Assembly: GCA_036522595.1 (NCBI GenBank)
Contig: DATDFL010000288.1
Location: 1 to 64,000, forward strand
Origin: AC-32 sp036522595
Lineage (GTDB): Bacteria; Actinomycetota; Thermoleophilia; Gaiellales; Gaiellaceae
Length of the DNA: 64,000 nt
Direction: 5' to 3'
Within the stretch, counting starts at the first letter, position 1. Each line of letters starts with the position of its first letter. Of this stretch, positions 25,701 to 31,292 are shown in pieces. The translations under genes and the position numbers were made by a program. The notes beneath the pieces were generated by a model. The model had not been told where the DNA came from. It saw only the letters and a program-made list of their open reading frames with translations, and did no database searches.

Positions 25701-25817
25701 GGGACGGTCTTCCAGTTCAACTGGAAGACGAGCACCGCCTTCCGGAACACCTGCCGCCGGTTCTACATCCACCTGTCCGACGGCTCGACGCCGTACACCG
25801 ACTTCAAGTTCAGGTAG
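19779..25817 (+). CDS. Giant secreted multidomain protein: vWA, GSIxx repeats, PPC-like, C25-like cysteine peptidase, PxKF-like
   Basis: A 2012-residue protein from GTG 19779. A signal peptide covers about residues 1-46. A vWA domain follows (VLIALDTTGSMGGAITDA near 75 to about 270) with a MIDAS-like DTTGS. Pentapeptide arrays of GSI-x-x lie at residues 440-499, 644-678, 969-978 and 1003-1022. Between them are repeated Leu/Pro-rich units (TWADILKNTPF, TPWERLMALPL, LTWADALTANG, YPWEQILVQGL). A PPC-like domain (NWEPNDSRDSAPTI) starts near 890. About 1050-1560 resembles gingipain-type C25 peptidases: YVVLLGTDTAVPS, AHYSHW (His1366/His1369) and VGCHSG (Cys1407). Ig-like segments and a C-terminal PxKF-like domain (NAGSTVPIKWTL) end it. 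No LPXTG anchor is seen. Target and role are unknown. Confidence 0.85.
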   Translation: MAQAAAGAGFRKVCLRLLQLTVAGLLAVGILAGASVGADGFDTQNQNFTVNLGLGSSKTVHPTLHLDALPPSADVLIALDTTGSMGGAITDARTDANSIVNDIQAQIPHAHFAVADFKDYPQVPFQGVFGIAGDYPWRVDQDFTENTTTAQCGDGTATPIACALNGLTAPSGSGGDGPEAYNRAFFEAYHDTGLHWTPGASRFMVVLGDALPHDANLATDFPDCPNTAPTDPGPDGVPGNADDLRSAPTLAQLRGNNTNLSFVTYNQPAGSQIANCHTALAQFTGGTEVVHGNADSLRSQIVALIQAAAKHVDKLDFNITGTLSDHETPIQNAASWFTFDPPLPYGPITAPADISFDETIKVPDGTPAGTYYFRLGAVADGSERAVQTVTVNVTNTAVSSVTMTSDESTVPAGIKQAPFSSIPSSRLASLTHDPNSAPAGSTAQGSIAQGSIAQGSIATGSIAVGSIAQGSIAVGSIATGSIGLGSTAQGSIAQGSIPGGAAVLSDVLLSQIPLSGATWADILKNTPFANQPLQAVSLADIATYSVRDTSTDNKTPWERLMALPLRQMPLFTTLWRNIPLGAVLLGNAPLSSLPTPLKPDGTGRYLTWADALTANGGSATGLNPATNTVFGVAVAGQLGTTAVGSIAVGSIAQGSIAQGSIRADSTATGSIAVGSIDLRLTNLASVPLDHVSPLASIVNCTALGTCTGKTLGDASGANAFQPGVTLIQLLNALQAPYDTRFISIDDLARAMLPLSDYPWEQILVQGLQDVAGTGQNVHYHVDFDLVCSVATSFGVHVSLPAGFFPVAGTSTYSYAGGAPVAAANPTGPPSDPVWTMAGAGPCAGAGGITQHVRLNFQSYAGLTLGSQTSNVQVTVNDGSYAANGQAPVLVTQNWEPNDSRDSAPTIDKNTLIVGHIATSSDTDFFRFPLGNLAPNTKVAVYLKVPGDGTDLDLVVNKPAPAGVQSSAQGSIAQGSIPIEDVAPGVDNSTGALQPDASSDLAAGSIAQGSIAQGSIAQGSISANRGSVNEVAQIVTHGETGDATIGVSGYNGAFSNQQYVLRVKVTPPPGLPPCDPITGLNTAAAGTLPAVTSLPTTTKALFLVNRQRLAGLYGATRTDALINSDPSSPLNAVAASVGGAVLPVDGNVNVHNAYVTWDSNPCNVESANAVVRSINDLVATYRTRLPNLKYVVLLGTDTAVPSWRQFDLSNDSPEVDEANDLAFTTRNSAGQLLTKGNALYAAAAQNTILTDGAYGAFTQRNWLGHAIPLPEISVSRLVETPEDILGQLNQYLDPSVNGRLDLHSAVTTGDSFFADGAQAAANSLLTQLAPLNQTTLLPSISSWTKQDLLNDYFSLNPVPDVGALWAHYSHWLSQPAGVPATPTLADLVSTGDANATRRNGQLLFTVGCHSGLNVPDQIASLENGVVSSDDQKRLLDWAQAYMSSKTAVYVANTGYGYGDTTTIDLSERLMDHFAANINSGGTIGEQWVRALHQYYSEPGNYDVLDEKVMVEANMYGLPFYGFTGSPVNVPQAPTPPATVADGNFSTAHLDAITANVQPQNLTDGSGRSLFVNQGHPDGSTFLQGGVPLTMGTLSVFYRPAQPEISRDVTVPGTTAKGVWIRALTTHTVNDVKPVKPYPLVRSGADAPAKDYPNIFFPATIATVNRDASFGAEHDNVVVNLGRFFPNDTGDHGKEQVVDSVGLDVGYSNSTDWTAPQITQTGAVETSAGHFTAFVRVTDASGLRRVSVLYNDGNPVWTVVPLTQAGGDLWTASFTATSPIVVDSEAQDNAGMVGYSFNKAVNFQSAVEQAGSAPSILITNPLPVPSGTFTLNQQVPTNFVCSSALGVSSCSGATDGGASVQSGGLLDTSRPGTHTFTVTGTDLAGHSATKSVSYVVNFVFVGFQPPVDAPPILNTVNAGSTVPIKWTLANAAGTLYANLDAVQSLSSRQIRCPSENTDPAGQDVPIGTTDFLKITNGTVFQFNWKTSTAFRNTCRRFYIHLSDGSTPYTDFKFR
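21096..21275 (+). repeat. In-frame 15-bp tandem array, 12 GSIxx units
   Basis: Twelve consecutive 15-nt units encode variants of GSIAQ (GSIAT, GSIAV, GSIGL, GSTAQ). Units keep GGCTCGATCGCG with varying last codons. Length polymorphism by slippage is plausible. Confidence 0.9.
21708..21812 (+). repeat. Second GSIxx array, 7 units
   Basis: Seven 15-nt units encode GSIAV, GSIAQ, GSIAQ, GSIRA, DSTAT, GSIAV, GSIDL within the giant protein. Codon use is more varied than in the first array, so amino-acid sequence seems to be under selection. Confidence 0.85.
22683..22844 (+). repeat. Third GSIxx region, two short blocks
   Basis: Two GSIxx units at 22683-22712 and four at 22785-22844, separated by an acidic linker (IEDVAPGVDNSTGALQPD). 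Units include GSIAQ and GSISA. Confidence 0.85.
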
Positions 25818-27013
25818 CCGCAGCGCGGCGGGCGCTTCCCCGCAACGTCCGCGCGCTCAGCTGGGTCTCGTTCGCGAACGACGCCGCGAGCGAGCTCGCC
25901 TATCCGATCGTGCCGCTCTTCCTGACGGTGACGCTCGGGGCGCCGGTCGCCGCGGTCGGGCTGATCGAGGGGATCGCTGAGGGAATCGCCGTCGGCCTGC
26001 GCGGGGCGGCGGGCTGGCTTTCCGACCGCTGGGGCGAGCGGCGGTTGCCGTGGGTCGGTGGGGGCTACGGCGGCTCGGCCTTGGGGCGAATCGTCGTCGC
26101 GGCGGCTCCGCACTGGGGCTGGGTGCTCGGCGGCCGGGTCGTCGACCGCCTCGGGAAGGGCGCCCGGACAGCTCCTCGCGACGCGCTGATCCGCGACTCG
26201 ACCCCGCCGCCGCTCCTCGGAGCGGCGTTCGGCTACCACCGCGCGCTCGACACGGCCGGCGCGGTCGTCGGGCCGTTGATCGCGGTGGCGCTGCTGGCGG
26301 CCGGGCTGTCGTTCCGCAACGTGCTCTGGATCGCGATCGTCCCGGGGTTCCTTGCCTTGCTTCTGCTCCGGGCCGTCCGGGAGGCGCCGAGAGCCGCGGC
26401 GGAGCCAGTCGTCGCGACCGGCGGGGGGTCGCTGCCGCGCGCATTCTGGCCGGTGCTCGCGATCTGGGTCGTCTTCTCGCTCGGGAACTCGAGCGACGTC
26501 TTCCTGCTCCTGCGCGCGAAGGAGCTCGGCCTGGGCACGACGATGGTCGTACTCGCCTACGCGGCCTACAACGTCGTCTACTCCGGTCTCTCGTGGCCGC
26601 TGGGAGCGCTCTCCGACCGCTACCGGCGCGAGCTCCTGCTCGGTGGCGGGCTGCTCGTCTTCGGGCTCGTCTACCTCGGCTTCGCGGTCGCTCCGGGAAG
26701 CTGGGCGGTCTGGCCGCTGTTCGCCGTGTACGGGGCGTACATCGCGGCGACGGACGGTGTCGCCCGCGCCTGGGTCGCCGACCAGGTTCCAGGCCGCGCG
26801 ATCGGTACTGCGTACGGCGTGTTCTCGGCGGCTACGGGCGGTGCGCTCCTGCTGGCGAGCATCGCCGCGGGCCTGCTCTGGTCGCACGTCTCGCCCGCGG
26901 CGCCGTTCGTGCTCGGCGCGGCCGGGGCGGGGCTTGCGCTCGTGCTGCTCCTGCTCAGCTCGACCAAGACGGCGCGAGCGACCACGTCTCGAGATGCTCC
27001 ACCGCCTGCGTGA
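25814..27013 (+). CDS. MFS transporter, start codon uncertain
   Basis: A major facilitator protein of about 395 residues with roughly twelve hydrophobic segments. It begins LPRNVRALSWVSFANDAASELAYPIVPLFL, typical of a COG2814-like MFS N-terminus, and has the cytoplasmic loop GRVVDRLGKGARTAPRDALIRD after TM2-3. The substrate is unknown. No ATG, GTG or TTG exists in frame between 25628 and about 25908: the nearest are GTG 25625 (deep inside the giant gene) and GTG about 25911 (inside TM1). The coordinate given is simply where the frame leaves the upstream gene; a non-standard start or coupled re-initiation is implied. The 3' end overlaps the convergent phosphatase by 59 bp. Confidence 0.75.
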   Translation, partial: VAAARRALPRNVRALSWVSFANDAASELAYPIVPLFLTVTLGAPVAAVGLIEGIAEGIAVGLRGAAGWLSDRWGERRLPWVGGGYGGSALGRIVVAAAPHWGWVLGGRVVDRLGKGARTAPRDALIRDSTPPPLLGAAFGYHRALDTAGAVVGPLIAVALLAAGLSFRNVLWIAIVPGFLALLLLRAVREAPRAAAEPVVATGGGSLPRAFWPVLAIWVVFSLGNSSDVFLLLRAKELGLGTTMVVLAYAAYNVVYSGLSWPLGALSDRYRRELLLGGGLLVFGLVYLGFAVAPGSWAVWPLFAVYGAYIAATDGVARAWVADQVPGRAIGTAYGVFSAATGGALLLASIAAGLLWSHVSPAAPFVLGAAGAGLALVLLLLSSTKTARATTSRDAPPPA

Positions 27014-27569
27014 GCTCCGCCGCCGAGAGGGGGAACGCCTCCGCGTAGGGCACCTGCTCCATCGCGGGCTTCGGAGATCCCCCTGCCGCCGCGTTCAGCG
27101 CGTAACGAATCGGCAGGCTGTGCGCGACCACGAGGATCGTCTGCTCGGGGCGTTCGAGAATCTTGTGGATGGCCGTGATGAAACGCCTGACGCTGTCGGC
27201 CCGGCTCTCGCCGCCGGGCACGACGTCCTCGGGCCCGTGCGCGCGCGCCCACGCCCGATAGTCCGCGAGGAGGCGGCCTTCGAACTCGCCGAAGCGGATG
27301 TCGTTCAGCTCCGGGAGGACTATTCGCGGGACGTCTCGGCCCTCGAGCGCCAGGTCCGCGGTCTCCTGCGTGCGCTGGAACTCGCTGACGGCGCAGAGGT
27401 CGATCTCGGTCTCGCCGAGGCTCCGCCCCAGGAGGCGCGCCTGCCCGCGGCCGCGCTCCGTGAGGGCCACCTCGAGCTCCGGGTCGCCGTTGGTCAACCC
27501 GCGGACAGAGAACTCGCTCTCCGCATGCCGTGCCAGCAGTACGCGCTCCACGGGCGGCATTCTGTCCAT
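26955..27569 (-). CDS. Histidine phosphatase (phosphoglycerate mutase-like) family protein
   Basis: A 204-residue protein with the family signature VLLARHAESEFS (RHG-type, phospho-accepting His near residue 14), the second Arg in VSEFQRTQETADLAL, the Glu region NDIRFGEFEGR, and the second catalytic His in ILVVAHSLPIRYAL. It belongs to the cofactor-independent-looking CobC/GpmB-like branch; possible substrates are phosphorylated small molecules. Only the family can be stated. A 12-bp palindrome lies 35 bp upstream of its start and may be an operator. Confidence 0.85.
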   Translation of the reverse strand: MDRMPPVERVLLARHAESEFSVRGLTNGDPELEVALTERGRGQARLLGRSLGETEIDLCAVSEFQRTQETADLALEGRDVPRIVLPELNDIRFGEFEGRLLADYRAWARAHGPEDVVPGGESRADSVRRFITAIHKILERPEQTILVVAHSLPIRYALNAAAGGSPKPAMEQVPYAEAFPLSAAELTQAVEHLETWSLAPSWSS

Positions 27570-27599
27570 GGCGATTCCCCCGGGCGGGTGATAGCCGTT

Positions 27600-27625
27600 G
27601 TTGACTCGGCGCCGAGAATGTCAAC
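27600..27625. promoter_or_regulatory. Nested inverted repeats upstream of the phosphatase gene
   Basis: A perfect 12-bp palindrome CTCGGCGCCGAG (27605-27616) is flanked by GTTGAC (27600-27605) and GTCAAC (27620-27625). The reverse strand also reads TTGACA there. Operator or overlapping promoter is possible. Confidence 0.35.
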
Positions 27626-27706
27626 TACAGACAACGCGGGGCCGATCCGAAGTGCCTGCCGCAGGGTCTCGGAACTGCTCGCCGCTGGGTCACCGCGTAC
27701 TTAACT

Positions 27707-27741
27707 GAACGGCCTCCCGCAAGGGAGGTCGTTCTTCGTTT
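27707..27741 (+). terminator. Strong intrinsic terminator-like hairpin without an obvious upstream gene
   Basis: Arms GAACGGCCTCCC and GGGAGGTCGTTC (12 bp, one G-U pair) enclose a GCAA tetraloop, followed by TTCGTTT. No plus-strand gene ends nearby, so it may terminate a small RNA made from 27.6-27.7 kb, or serve the tRNA-Gly leader. Confidence 0.55.
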
Positions 27742-27746
27742 CGGGC

Positions 27747-27752
27747 TACAGT
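27747..27752 (+). promoter_or_regulatory. -10 element (TACAGT) upstream of tRNA-Gly
   Basis: TACAGT lies 9 nt before the tRNA 5' end at 27762. No convincing -35 is seen. Confidence 0.4.
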
Positions 27753-27761
27753 GAGTCGACT

Positions 27762-27832
27762 GCGGGCGTAGCTCAATGGTAGAGCCCTAGCCTTCCAAGC
27801 TAGTTATGCGGGTTCGATTCCCGCCGCCCGCT
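27762..27832 (+). tRNA. tRNA-Gly (UCC anticodon)
   Basis: Perfect acceptor stem GCGGGCG/CGCCCGC, D-arm GCTC...GAGC, anticodon TCC (27794-27796) in the loop CTTCCAA, T-arm GGGTTCGATTCCC, discriminator T, no encoded CCA. It ends 2 bp from the stop codon of the convergent small gene. Confidence 0.94.
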
Positions 27833-27834
27833 CT

Positions 27835-28128
27835 TCAGCGCGGCTGGTCGGCGAGGGGCTCGAGCGCGGCCGCCGTCGGCTGGAGGTCGCCCGACTCGAG
27901 GCCGGCGACGATTTCCCGCGCGAGCTGGAGCGCCTGGCTTTCCTGGTCGGCGCTGAGAACGGTGTTCACCGCGGCCAGGTGCTGCCCGTCGGCGAACAAC
28001 TCCACGTCGACGGTGTCCAGTTCGCGGCGCGGGATGTACGAGTCCTCCGGAATGCCGACGCGCACGTGCACCTCCCGCCCGTCGGGGAGCGACGCTGTCT
28101 TCTCGATCGGCCGCCCTCGCAGGCTCAC
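27835..28128 (-). CDS. Small conserved-looking protein of unknown function
   Basis: A 97-residue protein beginning SLRGRPIEKTASLPDGREVHVRVG from GTG 28128. The pattern of alternating hydrophobic strands (VRVGIPEDSYIPR, VDVELFADGQHLAAVNTVLS) followed by helices (QALQLAREIVAGLESG) suggests a small alpha/beta domain. I recognise no family. TAATCT ends exactly 6 nt upstream of the start codon, the leaderless arrangement seen elsewhere, which supports both the gene and the start. Confidence 0.65.
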   Translation of the reverse strand: MSLRGRPIEKTASLPDGREVHVRVGIPEDSYIPRRELDTVDVELFADGQHLAAVNTVLSADQESQALQLAREIVAGLESGDLQPTAAALEPLADQPR

Positions 28129-28134
28129 GGCGGG

Positions 28135-28140
28135 AGATTA
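28135..28140 (-). promoter_or_regulatory. -10 element (TAATCT) of a likely leaderless promoter
   Basis: On the reverse strand TAATCT is followed by 6 nt and GTG 28128. Confidence 0.55.
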
Positions 28141-28191
28141 CTCCGGGGGCGGGGGTCCTAAACGTCCGGGCCGGGAGCCATCCTGGGCGGG

Positions 28192-29265
28192 GTGATCCAG
28201 GATCACATCCAGGAGCGCCTGGTGCGATTCCGCCTGCGGACGGTCCTGTCGATCCTGCTCACGATCATCGCCGTCGCGGTGGCCCTCGAGGTGATCTGGA
28301 TCTCCCGGCACGTTCTCACATGGATCCTGATCTCGCTCTTCCTTGCTCTTGCGCTCAATCCGGCAGTCGAGTGGTTCATGCGGCATGGAGTCCGACGTCG
28401 CGGCTGGGCGACCGCGCTCACCTACTTCCTGACGCTCGCGTTCTTCGTGGGGATCGGCTTCACGTTCGTGCCGACGCTCGTCGACCAGGTCAACGAGTTC
28501 GTCCACAAGCTCCCGGACTACGTCCACGACGTCACGCACGGCCGGGGGCGCCTCGGCTTCCTCGAGACGAAGTACCACCTCCAGGAGCGCGTCGAGAAGG
28601 CGGTCAAGACGGGCGGCGCGACGAAGGTGCTCGGGCTTTCCGGAGTTGCGATCTCGGTGGCGAAGGGCGTGATCACGATCGTGGTCGCGTCGGTCACGAT
28701 CGCGTTCATGACGTTCTTCATGCTCCTCGAGGGCCCGACCTGGGCAGACCGCCTCTACGGCCTGGTGCCCCAGCGCTCTCAGCCCCGGTGGCGCGCCGTG
28801 GGGCGCGACATCTACCGCACCGTCGGCGGCTACGTGACCGGCAACCTCCTGATCAGCCTGATTGCCGGCGGGCTGACGACGGTGGTGCTCCTCATCATGG
28901 GCGTGCCGTATGCGGTCGCGCTCGGGTTGATCGTCGCGATCCTCGATCTCATCCCGCTGGCCGGCGCGACGATCGCCGCGATCCTGATCGGGGTCGTCGC
29001 CTTCCTGCACTCGATCCCCGCCGGAATTGTGGTGGTCGTCTTCTTCGTCGTCTACCAGCAGGTCGAGAACCACCTCCTGCAGCCGGTCATCTACGGGCGG
29101 ACGGTGCAGCTCTCGCCGCTAGCCGTGCTGGTCTCGATCCTGATCGGAGCGGAGCTCGCAGGCATCCTCGGGGCGCTGGCGGCGATTCCCGTCGCGGGCT
29201 CGATCCAGGTGCTGATCCTCGACTGGCGCAAGCACCGGCACGAGCGGCCGGAAGCAGCTCTTTAG
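28192..29265 (+). CDS. AI-2E/PerM-family membrane protein
   Basis: A 357-residue polytopic protein starting at GTG 28192. It has the N-terminal paired helices (VLSILLTIIAVAVALEVIWI, LISLFLALALNPAVEWF), a soluble central region (VDQVNEFVHKLPDY), and the conserved C-terminal pattern GNLLISLIAGGLTTVVL ... LVAILDLIPLAGATIAAIL ... VYQQVENHLLQPVIYGR. The name AI-2E transporter comes from one E. coli member; the real substrate of most members is unknown and some are Na+/H+ antiporters. A CAP-domain gene follows after 30 bp on the same strand. Confidence 0.88.
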   Translation: MIQDHIQERLVRFRLRTVLSILLTIIAVAVALEVIWISRHVLTWILISLFLALALNPAVEWFMRHGVRRRGWATALTYFLTLAFFVGIGFTFVPTLVDQVNEFVHKLPDYVHDVTHGRGRLGFLETKYHLQERVEKAVKTGGATKVLGLSGVAISVAKGVITIVVASVTIAFMTFFMLLEGPTWADRLYGLVPQRSQPRWRAVGRDIYRTVGGYVTGNLLISLIAGGLTTVVLLIMGVPYAVALGLIVAILDLIPLAGATIAAILIGVVAFLHSIPAGIVVVVFFVVYQQVENHLLQPVIYGRTVQLSPLAVLVSILIGAELAGILGALAAIPVAGSIQVLILDWRKHRHERPEAAL

Positions 29266-29295
29266 AAACCGAACGAACCTGCCGATGGCCTCTTC

Positions 29296-29829
29296 GTGCT
29301 CCGAGGGATTCGCATTGCCGCACTGGCCGGGATCGTGGCCGTGCTGCTCGTCCCGGCCAACGGTTCCGCCGGCCGGAACAGCGGCGTCAAGCGCGTCAGC
29401 ACCCTCGACTCGGCCCTTCTCGTCCAGGTGAATTCCTTCCGCCTCGCGCACGGGCTTGCCCCGCTCCGCGTCTCGCCGTTCCTCGGCGCGGCCGCGCGAG
29501 CGCATTCGACCCAGATGGCCCGCCTCGGGTACTTCAGCCACAACTCGGCGAACGGCAGCGCCTTCTCGAGCCGGATCGCCACGTACTACCCCGCCCGCGG
29601 CTACCGCAGCTGGACGGTCGGAGAGAACCTGCTCTGGGCCTCGCCGGACGTCGGCGCCGCCCGGGCGCTCAAGCTCTGGCTCGCGAGCCCGCCGCACCGC
29701 GCGAACCTCCTGAACCCGCGCTGGCGCGAGATCGGCCTCGCCGCCGTTCACGCGAACCGCGCGCCCGGCGTCTACGGCAACAGCCCGACGACGATCGTCA
29801 CCGCCGACTTCGGCGCCAGAACCCGCTAA
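29296..29829 (+). CDS. Secreted CAP/SCP-domain protein, second copy
   Basis: A 177-residue protein from GTG 29296. A signal peptide spans about residues 1-25 (IAALAGIVAVLLVPANGSAG). The CAP domain has LLVQVNSFRLAHGLAPLRV, GYFSHNSANGSAFSSRI, TVGENLLWAS and LKLWLASPPHRANLLNPRWREIGLA. It clearly resembles the protein at 14242-14715 and is probably a paralogue. It may be co-transcribed with the preceding membrane protein. A strong hairpin starts 3 nt after its stop codon. Confidence 0.86.
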   Translation: MLRGIRIAALAGIVAVLLVPANGSAGRNSGVKRVSTLDSALLVQVNSFRLAHGLAPLRVSPFLGAAARAHSTQMARLGYFSHNSANGSAFSSRIATYYPARGYRSWTVGENLLWASPDVGAARALKLWLASPPHRANLLNPRWREIGLAAVHANRAPGVYGNSPTTIVTADFGARTR

Positions 29830-29832
29830 TCA

Positions 29833-29884
29833 ACCGTTGAAAGTCCGGCCGCTTCCCGGCCATGATGACTTTCAACGGTCTTTG
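29833..29884 (+). terminator. Intrinsic terminator after the CAP gene
   Basis: Perfect 13-bp arms ACCGTTGAAAGTC (29833-29845) and GACTTTCAACGGT (29867-29879) enclose a GC-rich loop with a further GGCC/GGCC pairing; CTTTGG follows. Confidence 0.7.
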
Positions 29885-29890
29885 GCTCCT

Positions 29891-29936
29891 ACCGGAGTAG
29901 CCGGTGTGAGCCGCAGCCGCGTATGTCGGCTGCGGC
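29891..29936. other. Two further hairpins between the terminator and tRNA-Arg
   Basis: ACCGG-AGTAG-CCGGT (29891-29905) and GCCGCAGCCG-N7-CGGCTGCGGC (29910-29936, perfect 10-bp stem) follow directly on the CAP-gene terminator. Their function is unknown. Confidence 0.4.
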
Positions 29937-29974
29937 GCCGAGAGCAGGGCGAACCGGCGGTACCCTTTGATTGC

Positions 29975-30046
29975 GCGCCCGTAGCTCAGAGGAAGAGCGG
30001 CGGCCTTCTAAGCCGTTGGTCGGGGGTTCGAATCCCTCCGGGCGCA
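29975..30046 (+). tRNA. tRNA-Arg (UCU anticodon)
   Basis: Acceptor stem GCGCCCG/CGGGCGC, anticodon TCT (30007-30009) in the loop CTTCTAA, T-arm GGGGGTTCGAATCCCTC, discriminator A. TACCCT at 29961-29966 may be its -10 box. Confidence 0.93.
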
Positions 30047-30059
30047 TGGCGACCGAGCA

Positions 30060-30269
30060 TCAACGTGTCTGATGCTTCAAGATCTTGCGCGCCTCGGAAA
30101 GGTCGGTCTCGTCAACGATGATCTCCGTCGGCGATCCGGCGACCGGGTAGACGCTCGAGATCATCACGGTGTTCTGAGGAAAGGCCTTGATGCCGTGTTT
30201 CCTCAGCAGACCGCAGATGATCTGAGCCTCGGCTTCGCTCGAAACCGTCGTCAGCGTCGCAAGCCCCAC
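30060..30269 (-). CDS. DUF2007-type small protein
   Basis: A 69-residue protein reading LATLTTVSSEAEAQIICGLLRKHGIKAF ... PTEIIVDETDLSEARKIL, a clear DUF2007 (putative signal-transducing, GlnB-like ferredoxin-fold) pattern. Its role is unknown. GTG 30269 is preceded by TACGCT and a 7-nt spacer, so the mRNA is probably leaderless. It converges on tRNA-Arg. Confidence 0.85.
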   Translation of the reverse strand: MGLATLTTVSSEAEAQIICGLLRKHGIKAFPQNTVMISSVYPVAGSPTEIIVDETDLSEARKILKHQTR

Positions 30270-30276
30270 TGCCTCG

Positions 30277-30282
30277 AGCGTA
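30277..30282 (-). promoter_or_regulatory. -10 element (TACGCT) of a likely leaderless promoter
   Basis: On the reverse strand TACGCT ends 7 nt before GTG 30269. Confidence 0.55.
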
Positions 30283-30328
30283 CCGCCACCACGTGTTTGA
30301 ATCGTCGCGGCTGGGAAGTACGGCGGCG

Positions 30329-30628
30329 ATGGGATTCGTTATCAGCCTGATCCTGATCGCCTTCGGGGCGATCCTGGCCTGGGCCGTCAACTCGAACGGC
30401 GGCACCGTCGACCCGCAGGTCGTCGGCGTGATCCTGATGGTCATCGGGATCATCGTCTTCGCGCTCTCGATCGTGCTCTGGAACAGCTGGTGGGGCGCCG
30501 GCTTCTGGGGCGGCATGTACGACGAGGGTCCCGGTGCACCGGCGGTGCGCAGGCGCGTCTATCGGCCGTACACGAGGCGCCGCACGACGACGTACGTCGA
30601 GGACGAGCCCCCGCCGCCGGGGCCGTAG
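30329..30628 (+). CDS. DUF6458-like small membrane protein
   Basis: A 99-residue protein with two transmembrane helices (GFVISLILIAFGAILAWAV and VVGVILMVIGIIVFALSIVLW) separated by a short NSNGGTVDPQ turn, then a Trp/Gly segment and an Arg-rich tail (RRRVYRPYTRRRTTTYVEDE). The two-helix pattern with VDPQ..G matches small actinobacterial DUF6458 proteins of unknown function. ATG 30329 was chosen over the upstream in-frame 30293 because the helix begins there. PfpI follows after 31 bp. Confidence 0.75.
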   Translation: MGFVISLILIAFGAILAWAVNSNGGTVDPQVVGVILMVIGIIVFALSIVLWNSWWGAGFWGGMYDEGPGAPAVRRRVYRPYTRRRTTTYVEDEPPPPGP

Positions 30629-30659
30629 GACAAGGAACCGAGAGAAGGAGGGGTTTCCT

Positions 30660-31241
30660 GTGGCGAACAAGCTGCAAGGCAAGCGCGTGGCGTTTCTCGC
30701 CACCGACATGGTGGAGCAGGTGGAGCTGACCGAGCCCTGGCAGGCGGTCAAGGACGAGGGCGCGGAGGTCGAGCTGATCTCGCTCGAGGAGGGTGAGATC
30801 CAGGGCTTCAACCACTACGACAAGGCCGACACGTTCAAGGTCGACCGCACCGTCGAGGAGGCGCGGGCCGACGACTACGACGCCCTCGTGATCCCGGGCG
30901 GCGTCGGCAACCCCGACACGATGCGGGCGAACGAGAACGCCGTTCAGTTCGTGCGCGACTTCTTCCAGCAGGGCAAGCCCGTCGGCGTGATCTGCCACGG
31001 GCCGTGGATGCTCGTCGAAGCGGGCGTCGTGCGCGACCGCAAGGTGACGTCGTGGCCGGGCATTCAGACCGACATCCGCAACGCGGGCGGCAACTGGGTC
31101 GACGAGGAGGTCGTCGTCGACCAGGGTCTCGTCACCAGCCGCAAGCCGGACGACCTGCCGGCGTTCAACGCGAAGATCGTCGAGGAGTTCTGCGAGGGGC
31201 GGCACGAGGAGCAGGCCGCCTCGGTGCAAGCCGACCGATGA
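30660..31241 (+). CDS. DJ-1/PfpI-family protein
   Basis: A 193-residue protein from GTG 30660, preceded by AAGGAGGGG with a 6-nt spacer. The flavodoxin-like fold is marked by RVAFLATDMVEQVELTEPW, YDALVIPGGVGNPD and the nucleophile elbow PVGVICHGPWMLVEAG, where Cys-His is the catalytic pair of PfpI/YhbO-type proteins. Members act as chaperones, glyoxalase/deglycase-like enzymes or stress proteins; activity cannot be assigned more closely. It probably shares a transcript with the DUF899 gene. Confidence 0.9.
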   Translation: MANKLQGKRVAFLATDMVEQVELTEPWQAVKDEGAEVELISLEEGEIQGFNHYDKADTFKVDRTVEEARADDYDALVIPGGVGNPDTMRANENAVQFVRDFFQQGKPVGVICHGPWMLVEAGVVRDRKVTSWPGIQTDIRNAGGNWVDEEVVVDQGLVTSRKPDDLPAFNAKIVEEFCEGRHEEQAASVQADR

Positions 31242-31292
31242 GCCCGCCGGTCGGCCGGCGTCTATCTTCTGGATCGACAGAAGGAGGAAGAG

